DNA of 64,000 nt from JAHTBL01 sp038532735 (GCA_038532735.1 JBCBAC010000004.1:124001-188000); one strand, 5' to 3'. Positions 1 to 7,824 are shown, counted from the first letter of the stretch. Made by a program: numbers and translations. The notes: a model not told the origin generated them from the sequence alone.

Positions 1-557
1 TCCAGAACCTTCTCTTCCAACTCGTCCTCGGACAGGATCGGACGCATCCCGCGCCCGCCACCGCCCCAGGACGCTTTCAGCATTAGCGGATAGCCAATCT
101 CGGCCGCTTCTTTCTTGATCGCGGCCATATCGTCGCCCAGCACGTCCGTCGCCGGGATCACCGGCACACCGGCCTCAATCGCCACGCGGCGCGCGGAGGC
201 CTTGTCGCCCAAAGCGCGCATCGTCTCGGCCTTGGGGCCAATAAATGTGATCCCATTCGCGGCGCAAGCATCGACAAAATCAGGGTTTTCCGACAGCAGA
301 CCGTAACCCGGATGGATCGCATCCGCGCCGCATTGCTTGGCCACGCGGATGATTTCGTCGATGCTCAGGTAGGCGGCAACAGGGCCCAGACCCTCGCCAA
401 TCTGATAGGCCTCATCGGCCTTGAAACGGTGCAGGCCCAGCTTGTCTTCTTCGGCGTAAACGGCAACGGTGCGCTTTCCCAGTTCATTGGCGGCCCGCAT
501 GACACGGATGGCGATCTCTCCACGGTTGGCGATGAGGATCTTGTTGAACTCGGGCAT
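1..557 (-). CDS. pyc: Pyruvate carboxylase, N-terminal part (cut by window edge)
   Basis: ATP-dependent, biotin-dependent carboxylation of pyruvate to oxaloacetate (anaplerosis). The visible ~185 residues are the start of the biotin carboxylase domain: KILIANRGEIAIRVMRAA at the N-terminus, the HPGYGLLSEN motif near residue 75, and the ATP-grasp glycine-rich loop KASWGGGGRGMRP near residue 165. The stretch YAEEDKLGLHRFKADEAY is typical of pyruvate carboxylase rather than acetyl-CoA or propionyl-CoA carboxylase subunits, so I favour pyc, but the later domains lie outside the window. The ATG at 557 begins MPEFNKIL. It lies downstream of the lactate-dehydrogenase-like gene on the same strand, with about 90 bases between. 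Confidence 0.85.
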   Translation of the reverse strand, partial: MPEFNKILIANRGEIAIRVMRAANELGKRTVAVYAEEDKLGLHRFKADEAYQIGEGLGPVAAYLSIDEIIRVAKQCGADAIHPGYGLLSENPDFVDACAANGITFIGPKAETMRALGDKASARRVAIEAGVPVIPATDVLGDDMAAIKKEAAEIGYPLMLKASWGGGGRGMRPILSEDELEEKVL

Positions 558-648
558 GGCAGGTTCCCTGACTTAAGTGATATGCGCGCTCCGTCTAAGC
601 GGTTTGGCCCGCTCGGGCAACGCGTAGTTCTGGGTAGTAATGGATGTG

Positions 649-1788
649 TTAGCGCACAACAAATGCGGTATTTCGCAGCGCGGCTAGATCATTTGCGCCG
701 ATCTGGACCATATTCGCGATCAGATCTTGTTCGAGAATCTCTTTCACATGGGTCAGCCCCTTGGGCCCAAACGCGGCCAATCCATAATGCCAGGCGCGCC
801 CCAGCATCACGAAATCCGCCCCCATGGCGAGCGCTCGCATCACGTCCAACCCCCCTTCGATCCCGCTGTCGAAAATCACCGGGAGTTTGGTCGCCTCTCG
901 CACGGCAGGCAGCGCCTCAATCGTCGCGGGGGCGGCATCAAACTGGCGGCCCGCATGGTTGGACACCCACACCGCATCGACACCCGCGCCTTCCATCCGC
1001 GCCGCATCCTCTGCCCGCAAGATGCCTTTCACAACCAAAGGCCCGTCCCACGCATCCCGCAACGCCTTCAAATACTCCCAATCCGGGGACGTCCTCAGCA
1101 AATACCCCGCATGCGCGTTCGACGGCAGCAACCCACCGGGCTTCATATAACTGTCAATAAACCGCAGCCGCGGCATCCCGTGCTTGAGCACCCCAAGGCT
1201 CCACGCCGGGCACATCGCGGCCTGCGCAATCATCCGGCCCCGCAGTACGGGAGGCTGCACTAGCCCGCCCCGCGTCTGCCGCTCCCTGCGCGACGGTCCC
1301 GGCACATCGACCGTTAGAATGAGCGTGTGAAACCCCGCATCCTTCGCGCGCCGCAGCATATCATCGCGGATCTCCGGCTCCGCAGGCGGATAGAGCTGAA
1401 ACCACCCCTGATCCCCCGCACATGGCCCCACATATTCAGGCGTCTGGCTGGCCACCGTCGACATCCCATACGGCATCCCGACCGACGCCGCATACCGCGC
1501 CAGCAACCGCTCCGCATCCGGCCAGATCAACCCCGACATCCCCACCGGAGAGATCCCGAACGGCACCGCATAGTCCCGTCCCATCAGCCGACGCGACAAG
1601 TCCGGAGTCACTGGCCCCCGCAACACCGCAGGCTCGAAAAGCACCCGGTCCAGCGCCGTCCGATTACGCTCCAAAGTCCGTTCGTTGCCCGTCGCACTGT
1701 CCAGATACTCCCACACAAAATGCGGAATACGCCGTTTTGCGCGGGCTTTCACATCAGACAGAGCAGGGTAGGCGGCATGCAAATCCAT
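649..1788 (-). CDS. lldD: FMN-dependent alpha-hydroxy acid (L-lactate type) dehydrogenase
   Basis: About 379 residues, the usual size for the FMN-dependent alpha-hydroxy-acid dehydrogenase family, which oxidises L-lactate, glycolate or related 2-hydroxy acids to 2-keto acids. It starts with RIPHFVWEYLDS, carries the FMN-site stretch PVGMSGLIWPDAERLLARYA, and has the active-site motif SNHAGRQFD (catalytic His and substrate-binding Arg) near residue 280. The usual SNHGGRQLD is changed at two positions but keeps the catalytic residues. GADFVMLGR closes the barrel. I use the ATG at 1788; a TTG three codons upstream is less likely. The substrate is inferred: lactate is most likely, and a mandelate or glycolate oxidase role is possible. 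A pyruvate product would feed the adjacent pyruvate carboxylase gene. Confidence 0.8.
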   Translation of the reverse strand: MDLHAAYPALSDVKARAKRRIPHFVWEYLDSATGNERTLERNRTALDRVLFEPAVLRGPVTPDLSRRLMGRDYAVPFGISPVGMSGLIWPDAERLLARYAASVGMPYGMSTVASQTPEYVGPCAGDQGWFQLYPPAEPEIRDDMLRRAKDAGFHTLILTVDVPGPSRRERQTRGGLVQPPVLRGRMIAQAAMCPAWSLGVLKHGMPRLRFIDSYMKPGGLLPSNAHAGYLLRTSPDWEYLKALRDAWDGPLVVKGILRAEDAARMEGAGVDAVWVSNHAGRQFDAAPATIEALPAVREATKLPVIFDSGIEGGLDVMRALAMGADFVMLGRAWHYGLAAFGPKGLTHVKEILEQDLIANMVQIGANDLAALRNTAFVVR

Positions 1789-1966
1789 ACCGCTCAATTA
1801 CCGCGCAATCGGCTGATCCCAAAGCGTTTTTGTGCCGATGGCGAACGCCAACCTTTCGGTGATCGCAGGCAATCCCCTATCGGTGGGTATTTGCTGTGCA
1901 AATCCCCAAGAACAGACCGCGAACACCCTCTTTCCCTTATCTGCAAACCGCGCTACCTTCCCAGCT

Positions 1967-4321
1967 ATGAGCAGTTTTGACGAAAACGACGCCTTCGAGG
2001 CCGCCGTCCCCCTCTCCCAACGCGCCATGCAAGCGCGGGGCGCGCCCTATCTCGAAGACCTCAACCCCGCCCAACGCGAAGCGGTCGAGAAACTCGATGG
2101 CCCTGTCCTGATGCTCGCAGGCGCGGGCACTGGCAAGACCAAAGCGCTCACCACCCGCATCGCGCATCTTCTAATGACAGGCGCCGCACGGCCCAATGAA
2201 ATTCTCGCCGTGACCTTCACCAACAAGGCCGCGCGCGAGATGAAACTCCGCGTCGCCCGCACGCTCAATCAAGACATCGAAGGCATGCCCTGGCTCGGCA
2301 CGTTCCACGCGATCTGCGTGAAACTACTGCGCCGTCATGCCGAACTCGTGGGTCTGAAGACGAACTTCACGATCCTCGACACCGACGACCAAATCCGCCT
2401 GCTCAAGCAGCTCGTCTCTGCCGCCAATATCGACGACAAACGCTGGCCCGCCCGGATGCTCGCAGGCATCATCGACAGCTGGAAAAACCGCGCCTGGACG
2501 CCCGAGAACGTCCCCGTCGCCGAAACCGGCGCATATGACGGTAAGGGCGTCGAACTCTACGCTCAATACCAGGCCCGCCTGATCCAGCTGAACGCGACCG
2601 ATTTTGGCGATCTGCTGCTCCACATGGTTACGATTTTCCAGCAAAATCAGGATGTTCTGGATCAATACCGCCGCTGGTTCCGCTACATCCTTGTCGACGA
2701 ATACCAGGATACCAACGTCGCCCAATACCTCTGGCTGCGCCTGCTTGCAGACGGTCACAAGAACATCTGCTGCGTCGGAGATGATGACCAATCCATCTAC
2801 GGCTGGCGCGGCGCTGAGGTCGGCAACATCCTCCGGTTCGAGAAGGATTTCCCCGGCGCCCATGTCGTCCGGCTGGAACAAAACTACCGCTCCACCCCCC
2901 ACATCCTTGCCGCCGCCTCCGGCGTGATCGACGCCAACAAGGGCCGTCTCGGCAAGACCCTCTGGACCGCCGAAGAGCACGGCGAAAAGGTCCGCCTGAT
3001 CGGCCATTGGGACGGCGATGAGGAAGCCCGCTGGGTCGGTGACGAGATTGAGGCGATGCAATCCGGCACCCGCGGCCTCAGCCCCTACAACCTCGACCAG
3101 ATGGCGATCCTCGTCCGCGCCTCCCACCAGATGCGGGCGTTCGAGGACCGCTTCCTGACCATCGGTTTGCCCTACCGCGTCATCGGCGGCCCGCGTTTCT
3201 ACGAGCGGATGGAAATCCGCGACGCCATGGCCTATTTCCGCCTCGCCGTCTCCCCCGCCGACGACCTCGCGTTCGAGCGGATCGTCAACACCCCCAAGCG
3301 CGGGCTGGGCGACAAAGCCCAACAGAAAATCCAGATGATGGCGCGCTCCAACGGCGTGTCGCTGCATGAAGGTGCGCGGCTACTGATTGCCACCAAAGGA
3401 CTGGGCGGCAAAGGTGGTGCGGAACTGGCCAAACTCGTCGACGGCATCGACCGCTGGGCCGCCATGGTCCGCGACGAAAAGCAAAGCCATATCGAAACGG
3501 CTGAGATCATCCTCGATGACAGCGGCTACACCGGACATTGGCAAAACGACAAAACCCCCGAAGCACCGGGCCGCCTTGAGAACCTCAAGGAACTGGTCAA
3601 AGCGCTGGAAGGGTTCGAGAACCTGCAAGGCTTTCTCGAACATGTCAGCCTGATCATGGATAATGAAAGCGAAGGGGCGGAGGAAAAGGTCTCCATCATG
3701 ACCCTGCACGCCGCCAAGGGTCTGGAATTCCCGGCTGTGTTCCTGCCGGGGTGGGAGGATGGCCTCTTCCCCTCCCAACGCTCCATGGACGAATCCGGCC
3801 TTAAAGGCTTGGAAGAAGAACGCCGCCTCGCCTATGTCGGCATCACCCGCGCCGAAGAGGTCTGCACGATCTCCTTCGCCGCCAACCGTCGCGTCTACGG
3901 CCAATGGCAAAGCTCCATCCCCTCGCGCTTCATCGACGAACTGCCCGAGGATCACGTCGACGTCCTCACACCTCCCGGCCTCTACGGTGGCGGCTACGGC
4001 GCGGCGGCGACAGTCTCCGCCATGGATCAGGCCGTGTCCGAGGCGAATGTCTACAACTCCCCCGGCTGGCGCCGCCTGCAACAGCGCGCGGGCCAGCGCG
4101 GCATGTCACAACCCGCCGAAAGCAAGAATATCGTCATCGACGCCACCGCCGTCAGCGCCCACACCGCCGGCGACCGGGTGTTTCATCAAAAGTTTGGCTA
4201 CGGCACCATCATGGGGATCGAAGGCGACAAGCTCGATATCGAGTTCGACAAGGCAGGCGGCAAGAAGGTCGTCGCGAAGTTCGTGGTGGCCGCCGACATG
4301 GCCGACGACGTGCCGTTCTAA
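1967..4321 (+). CDS. uvrD: ATP-dependent DNA helicase UvrD/PcrA
   Basis: Superfamily 1A 3'-5' helicase for nucleotide excision and mismatch repair and for clearing blocked replication or transcription. The product is 784 residues. Walker A AGAGTGKT lies at residues 51-58, the DEXX-box VDEYQDTN near 243, motif III region DDDQSIYGWRGAE near 265, motif IV EQNYRST, motif V TLHAAKGLEFPAVFLPG, and motif VI EEERRLAYVGITRA. The last ~60 residues (VFHQKFGYGTIMGIEG) form the Tudor-like C-terminal domain that binds RNA polymerase in PcrA/UvrD. The reading frame is open upstream to 1832, but the ATG at 1967 gives MSSFDEND and a family-like N-terminus without running close to the divergent dehydrogenase gene. 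The ribosome site is weak. Confidence 0.95.
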   Translation: MSSFDENDAFEAAVPLSQRAMQARGAPYLEDLNPAQREAVEKLDGPVLMLAGAGTGKTKALTTRIAHLLMTGAARPNEILAVTFTNKAAREMKLRVARTLNQDIEGMPWLGTFHAICVKLLRRHAELVGLKTNFTILDTDDQIRLLKQLVSAANIDDKRWPARMLAGIIDSWKNRAWTPENVPVAETGAYDGKGVELYAQYQARLIQLNATDFGDLLLHMVTIFQQNQDVLDQYRRWFRYILVDEYQDTNVAQYLWLRLLADGHKNICCVGDDDQSIYGWRGAEVGNILRFEKDFPGAHVVRLEQNYRSTPHILAAASGVIDANKGRLGKTLWTAEEHGEKVRLIGHWDGDEEARWVGDEIEAMQSGTRGLSPYNLDQMAILVRASHQMRAFEDRFLTIGLPYRVIGGPRFYERMEIRDAMAYFRLAVSPADDLAFERIVNTPKRGLGDKAQQKIQMMARSNGVSLHEGARLLIATKGLGGKGGAELAKLVDGIDRWAAMVRDEKQSHIETAEIILDDSGYTGHWQNDKTPEAPGRLENLKELVKALEGFENLQGFLEHVSLIMDNESEGAEEKVSIMTLHAAKGLEFPAVFLPGWEDGLFPSQRSMDESGLKGLEEERRLAYVGITRAEEVCTISFAANRRVYGQWQSSIPSRFIDELPEDHVDVLTPPGLYGGGYGAAATVSAMDQAVSEANVYNSPGWRRLQQRAGQRGMSQPAESKNIVIDATAVSAHTAGDRVFHQKFGYGTIMGIEGDKLDIEFDKAGGKKVVAKFVVAADMADDVPF

Positions 4322-4389
4322 CTACAGACAATATGCATATCGAATACATATCCGATCTGCATCCTATCCGTATCAAAGCTGTATCGCGT

Positions 4390-4986
4390 TCAAGGCCATA
4401 AAATCGGGTAAAGCGAGGCCACTAACAGCACTGCCATCGTGATGTTAAAGGTCCGTAACCGACGCGGCCCCTCCAGCACTTTTCGCAACTGTTGACCCAT
4501 CCAAGCCCACAGCCCCACCGATGGCAAATTGATCGCGCCAAAGATCACGCCCACCAGAAAAATACCCCAAATTCCGGCACTTGGCGCGGCGTAGACGCTG
4601 ATCGCCGTCAGTGCCATGGTCCACGCTTTCGGGTTCACCCACTGAAACGCCGCCGCCTGCAGAAAGGTCATCGGCGTCCCCGTCGGCTCTGTTGCGTTGG
4701 GGGCAGCGGCGGTCGCAATTTTCCAAGCAAGATAAAGCAGATAGCCAACGCTGACGATTTTCAAAACCGTGTAAGTCACTGGAAATAAGTCAAAGATTTG
4801 GATCAAGCCGACGCCCACCAGAATGACCATGAACACAAACCCAAGCGCCACGCCCAGCATATGCGGCAGCGTCCGCCACACCCCGTAGTTGGCACCGGAG
4901 GCCATCAACATCAGATTGTTCGGCCCCGGCGTGATTGAGCTGACAAAAGCAAAGGCGGCGAGGGCGGTCAGAAGGTCATAGGTCAT
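4390..4986 (-). CDS. LysE/RhtB-family amino acid exporter
   Basis: Inner-membrane exporter of amino acids or small metabolites; 198 residues with about six hydrophobic segments. The N-terminus MTYDLLTALAAFAFVSSITPGPNNLMLM holds the family signature SITPGPNN, and ATG 4986 places it as expected; a TTG ten codons upstream is not needed. It is divergent from an Lrp/AsnC regulator 73 bases away, the standard arrangement for a LysE exporter controlled by an amino-acid-sensing Lrp protein (as LysE/LysG or Lrp/BrnFE systems show). The transported amino acid cannot be told from sequence. The short gap to the converging uvrD gene has no clear terminator. Confidence 0.85.
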   Translation of the reverse strand: MTYDLLTALAAFAFVSSITPGPNNLMLMASGANYGVWRTLPHMLGVALGFVFMVILVGVGLIQIFDLFPVTYTVLKIVSVGYLLYLAWKIATAAAPNATEPTGTPMTFLQAAAFQWVNPKAWTMALTAISVYAAPSAGIWGIFLVGVIFGAINLPSVGLWAWMGQQLRKVLEGPRRLRTFNITMAVLLVASLYPILWP

Positions 4987-5011
4987 GTTTGCAACTTTAT
5001 GCGTACGGTGC

Positions 5012-5051
5012 TGCAATGAAATTGCAAAGAAACTGAGCTATCGAGTATAAT
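5012..5051 (+). promoter_or_regulatory. Promoter and palindromic operator for the Lrp-family gene
   Basis: The 15-base perfect palindrome TGCAATGAAATTGCA (5012-5026) sits in the short divergent gap between the LysE exporter and the Lrp regulator. A -35-like TTGCAA (5022-5027) overlaps it and a consensus TATAAT lies at 5046-5051, 18 bases further on. Transcription would begin near 5057-5059, at or just before the ATG at 5060. Binding of Lrp to the palindrome would block this -35, which fits autorepression; that is inference. Confidence 0.6.
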
Positions 5052-5059
5052 CGCAATAT

Positions 5060-5512
5060 ATGGCGAAAAATGACGAAATAAACGACCGAATATTGCATGA
5101 GCTATCGCGTGATGGCCGCCTAAGCAATATTGAACTCGCTGACCGCGTGGGTCTGTCCCCCTCCGCCTGTTTGCGACGGGTGCAAGAGCTTGAAAAGACA
5201 GGCCTTATCAAAGGCTACCGCGCTGTTCTGGATCGCGACCAGCTGGGTCAGGGCTTCACCGTGTATGTAATGGTCGGCCTCTCTGATCACTCCAAAGCCT
5301 CGCAAGAACGTTTCGAATCCGCGATGCGCGTCGCCCCGGAAGTGACCGAATGTCATAACGTTTCGGGCGTTTTCGAATACCTGCTGAGGGTCGAGGTGTC
5401 CGATCTTGCGGCTTACAAGACCTTCCACACGGAAAAGCTGGGGCAAGTCCCTAATGTGAACGCGATCAACAGCTATATGGTGATGGGCTCAGCCAAGAAT
5501 ATGCGTGGCTAA
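5060..5512 (+). CDS. Lrp/AsnC-family transcriptional regulator
   Basis: 150 residues, normal for the family. Residues ~5-60 are the AsnC-type helix-turn-helix (LSNIELADRVGLSPSACLRRVQ), followed by a linker and the RAM/AsnC_trans_reg ligand-binding and oligomerisation domain (YVMVGLSDHSKAS, TECHNVSGVFEYLLRVEVSDL). The recognition helix reads SPSACLRRVQELEKTG, typical of Lrp proteins that control LysE exporters. It is divergent from the exporter at 4390-4986, so it probably senses that exporter's substrate. The predicted transcript starts within a few bases of the ATG, so it may be leaderless; no Shine-Dalgarno sequence is visible. Confidence 0.9.
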   Translation: MAKNDEINDRILHELSRDGRLSNIELADRVGLSPSACLRRVQELEKTGLIKGYRAVLDRDQLGQGFTVYVMVGLSDHSKASQERFESAMRVAPEVTECHNVSGVFEYLLRVEVSDLAAYKTFHTEKLGQVPNVNAINSYMVMGSAKNMRG

Positions 5513-5528
5513 CGCGTTGGGATTGCGC

Positions 5529-5613
5529 AAAAAAAAGGCGGCGACACCAGGGAGGAGGAGAGGTGCCGCCGCTAATTTTCAGACGTCCCAGGGAGGAGGA
5601 GAGGAACGTCTGA
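5529..5613 (-). ncRNA. Cuckoo/CcsR-type small RNA (two CCTCCTCCC-loop hairpins, second is a terminator)
   Basis: Read on the minus strand, two hairpins follow the DUF1127 stop codon. Hairpin 1 (5579-5613) pairs TCAGACGT with ACGTCTGA; hairpin 2 (5537-5572) pairs GCGGCGGCACC with GGTGTCGCCGC. Both close the identical 13-base loop TCTCCTCCTCCCT, an anti-Shine-Dalgarno sequence. Eight T residues follow hairpin 2 (5529-5536), so it is also an intrinsic terminator. Double hairpins with CCUCCUCCC loops behind a DUF1127 gene match the Cuckoo RNA family, known as CcsR RNAs in Rhodobacter sphaeroides, which are cut from the DUF1127 mRNA. The 5' end is not precisely known. Confidence 0.8.
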
Positions 5614-5629
5614 TCTCGGAATATCGGTC

Positions 5630-5845
5630 CTACGCGTCGTAGGTGGCCTCCAGCGCGACGCGCTTGAGCATCGAACGGTTCAGGCCCAGATCGTTCAACT
5701 CGCGTGTCGAGAGGGTCCGCAGCTCGGACAGGGTCTTGCGATACTTGCGGTAGGCCGCAAAGCGCGCAGCCAGCGAAGACCAAAGCGCTTTGGGGGTTTC
5801 GGTGTGGCTGTGAGAGCCAGTCTGTGCGTGCGTCACGTATGCCAT
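5630..5845 (-). CDS. DUF1127 small protein (CcaF1-like)
   Basis: 71 residues. The arginine-rich C-terminal half (RKTLSELRTLSTRELNDLGLNRSML) is the DUF1127/YjiS signature. In Rhodobacter sphaeroides the DUF1127 protein CcaF1 is an RNA-binding factor affecting processing of CcsR small RNAs encoded on the same transcript, and here the two Cuckoo hairpins begin 17 bases after the stop, so the same arrangement holds. Start ATG 5845 has AAAGGCGA about six bases upstream. In relatives such loci are induced by stress sigma factors (RpoH type); I could not identify a convincing RpoH promoter by eye. Confidence 0.85.
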   Translation of the reverse strand: MAYVTHAQTGSHSHTETPKALWSSLAARFAAYRKYRKTLSELRTLSTRELNDLGLNRSMLKRVALEATYDA

Positions 5846-5921
5846 TGTTTCGCCTTTAATTTCATGCTCGGTTGCGCCAAGTTTCTAGCGCCGTTGGGTT
5901 AAATATGGGTGAATGCTGCAG

Positions 5922-5945
5922 TTGCACAATAGCCCAATGGTGCAA
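5922..5945. promoter_or_regulatory. Imperfect 24-base inverted repeat upstream of the DUF1127 gene
   Basis: TTGCAC at 5922-5927 and GTGCAA at 5940-5945 form the arms, extended by AT pairs inside, about 80 bases upstream of the DUF1127 start in the divergent gap with apbC. It could be an operator for either gene. No known factor can be assigned. Confidence 0.35.
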
Positions 5946-6088
5946 ACCGGATATGCGCCGGGCGCATGGGATAATGCTGGGCGACTTTCAGGGCTCTTGC
6001 CTGATTTTCGTGCGGCATATGTATAGAAGGGCGCGTGCATTAAGATGCCGTCGCCGCTGATAGGGCACGAAGCTTAAAGGGCAGGCAG

Positions 6089-7162
6089 ATGACAATCACA
6101 CGCGATCAGATCGAAGCAGCGCTTGGCAAGATTGCGCTGCCTCAAGGCGGCACGCTGATCTCAGAAGATATGGTGCGCGCGCTTTCCATCGAGGGCGGAT
6201 CGGTGAGATTCGTGCTTGAAGCACCCTCGCCGGAGATTGCCCAGAAGATGGAACCGATCCGCGCTGCGGCCGAGCAAATGATCGCCGCGCTGCCGGGGGT
6301 TGATCAGATCTCGGTCGCGCTGACGGCACACGGACCCGCGCCCAAAGCGCCAGAGCCACCGTCGCTGAAAATCGGCGGGCATCCGAAACCGCAGGACGGC
6401 CCAATGAAAGTGTCGGGCGTCGACCGCATTCTTGCCGTTGCCTCCGGCAAGGGCGGGGTGGGCAAATCGACGGTCTCGTCGAACCTAGCTGTCGCGCTGG
6501 CCCGGCAGGGGCGCAAGGTTGGTCTGCTGGATGCCGATATATATGGTCCCAGCCAACCCCGTATGATGGGGCTTACGAAACGCCCCGCCTCGCCCGACGG
6601 CAAAACGATCATCCCGCTTGTGGCCCATGGCGTCACCTTCATGTCTATTGGATTGATGGTCGAAGCCTCCAAAGCCGTTGTTTGGCGGGGGCCGATGTTG
6701 ATGGGCGCGTTGCAGCAGATGCTGGGGCAGGTGCAGTGGGGCGATCTGGATGTGCTGATCGTCGATCTGCCGCCCGGCACCGGGGATGTGCAGCTGACGC
6801 TCTGCACCAAGGCTGAACTGACCGGCGCGCTTGTCGTCTCCACGCCCCAAGACGTGGCTTTGCTGGACGCACGCAAAGCGCTCGATATGTTTAATACGCT
6901 GAAAACGCCCGTGCTGGGTCTGATTGAGAATATGTCAGGCTATGTCTGCGAGAAATGCGGGCATGAGGCGCATATCTTCGGCCAAGGTGGGGTAGAGGCG
7001 GAAGCGGCGGCGCTGGGTCTGCCATTCCTCGGCGCGCTCCCGATCGATCTGGAGACGCGAGTGGCCGGCGACAGCGGCACACCGATTGCCGTGGGCGATG
7101 GTGTAGTGGCACAAGCCTACGCCGCCCTTGCCCGTCGTCTGGTCGATGGCGGGATGGCCTGA
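6089..7162 (+). CDS. apbC: Mrp/ApbC-family Fe-S cluster carrier ATPase
   Basis: 357 residues. The N-terminal ~90 residues are a MIP18/DUF59 domain. After a proline-rich linker comes a deviant Walker A (SGKGGVGKST, near residue 122), the ParA/MinD-like core with DLPPGTGDVQLTL, and a CEKC cysteine pair near residue 286 that would hold a bridging [4Fe-4S] cluster in the dimer. Proteins of this family transfer Fe-S clusters to apo-enzymes. It stands alone between the divergent DUF1127 locus and the mraZ leader. Only a weak hairpin (around 7175-7185) follows the stop codon. ATG 6089 is preceded by AGGGCAGGCAG, a plausible ribosome site. Confidence 0.92.
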   Translation: MTITRDQIEAALGKIALPQGGTLISEDMVRALSIEGGSVRFVLEAPSPEIAQKMEPIRAAAEQMIAALPGVDQISVALTAHGPAPKAPEPPSLKIGGHPKPQDGPMKVSGVDRILAVASGKGGVGKSTVSSNLAVALARQGRKVGLLDADIYGPSQPRMMGLTKRPASPDGKTIIPLVAHGVTFMSIGLMVEASKAVVWRGPMLMGALQQMLGQVQWGDLDVLIVDLPPGTGDVQLTLCTKAELTGALVVSTPQDVALLDARKALDMFNTLKTPVLGLIENMSGYVCEKCGHEAHIFGQGGVEAEAAALGLPFLGALPIDLETRVAGDSGTPIAVGDGVVAQAYAALARRLVDGGMA

Positions 7163-7275
7163 TCCAAAGGCGTCCGGCTTCGCCGAACATTTCTGTTTTG
7201 ATTGGGTGCGCTGGGTTGCGCATCAAGCCATGGGAATTCATGGGTCCGCTTTGGGGCAGGGTGGTTCAATAGGCC

Positions 7276-7288
7276 GAATCAACGACTC
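7276..7288. promoter_or_regulatory. Paired GANTC (CcrM methylation) sites
   Basis: GAATC at 7276-7280 and GACTC at 7284-7288 lie eight bases apart at the upstream edge of the AT-rich region before mraZ. GANTC is the CcrM adenine methyltransferase site in alphaproteobacteria, where methylation with GcrA times cell-cycle promoters. A regulatory role here is inference. Confidence 0.4.
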
Positions 7289-7346
7289 TGTATTGCGGTA
7301 TTTGCACCGGTTTTCTGATCTTATGATCTGAATTTTAGGAAATATT

Positions 7347-7381
7347 TGAACAATTCTGAAATTTATTGGGAAAAGATGGGA
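7347..7381 (+). promoter_or_regulatory. Candidate MraZ-box repeat array
   Basis: Five-base units repeat exactly every ten bases: TGAAC (7347), TGAAA (7357), TGGGA (7367), TGGGA (7377), each separated by five other bases. The MraZ repressor of Escherichia coli binds TGGGN direct repeats with five-base spacers upstream of mraZ. The last two units match perfectly and the first two are degenerate. The position, about 450 bases before mraZ, is further upstream than usual. Confidence 0.5.
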
Positions 7382-7725
7382 AAAATCTCTCTCAGTTTCT
7401 AACAACAATATGTTGTGGCTCTTTTTTCAAAAAGCACATCATCAGGGCTCATATATGTCTAATCTGTACTATATCTTGTTCTGTAACGCCTTCAAAAACA
7501 CGATCTAGATGCTTTCGCCCAAAATTTTTCATTGATTACCATGAAATCCCATGTCATCCCTAATGCATCGGATGAGGGACGGGCTTCAGGGGCAGATCAA
7601 GAACCCCGAACAAAAAGCACCAAGTCAGGTTTCATACAGGCACCCGCTTTCACCGAACAAAGAGATCCGGCGCGCGAGCGAGCAGACATCCCCCCAGGTG
7701 GCGCGCGCAGTCGGACATCCCGCAA

Positions 7726-7802
7726 GGGAAACGGGCGGCGGATTGGGCAGTGGCAGCAGCTCAATCCGCCGTTCCCATTTAAAGCCCCCGCATTTCCGGG
7801 GC
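7726..7802 (+). promoter_or_regulatory. Tandem hairpins in the mraZ 5' leader
   Basis: First hairpin: CGGCGGATTG (7736-7745) pairs perfectly with CAATCCGCCG (7762-7771), and GGGAA (7726-7730) pairs with TTCCC (7772-7776) beyond a five-base bulge. Second hairpin: GCCCC (7784-7788) pairs with GGGGC (7798-7802), ending only seven bases before the mraZ ribosome site. No T-run follows, so these are not standard terminators. They could set translation or stability of the dcw message. Confidence 0.4.
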
Positions 7803-7824
7803 AGGCAAAGAGGGCTACGGGACA

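Larger units (their letters stand above)
7163..7824 (+). other. AT-rich, structured mraZ leader with no gene
   Basis: A 662-base gap upstream of the dcw operon. The part from about 7270 to 7560 is much more AT-rich than its surroundings and probably holds the promoter. It includes two GANTC sites (7276-7280, 7284-7288), a 10-base-periodic repeat (7347-7381), the perfect inverted repeat ACAACA-N3-TGTTGT (7402-7416) and CTTTTT-N2-AAAAAG (7421-7434). From 7565 on it becomes GC-rich and can form hairpins up to the mraZ ribosome site. I looked for RNase P RNA and tmRNA signatures and saw none. Short open frames here lack ribosome sites and any recognisable protein. Confidence 0.6.

Noticed and set aside
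312..1160. A 282-codon plus-strand open frame over the pyc/lldD junction
   Set aside because: It crosses the two real minus-strand genes and gives an unstructured Pro/Arg/Ser-rich product.
7163..7824. Possible RNase P RNA or tmRNA gene before mraZ
   Set aside because: I looked for GAGGAAAGTCCGGGC, the ACAGAAA region and a tRNA-like end and found none.
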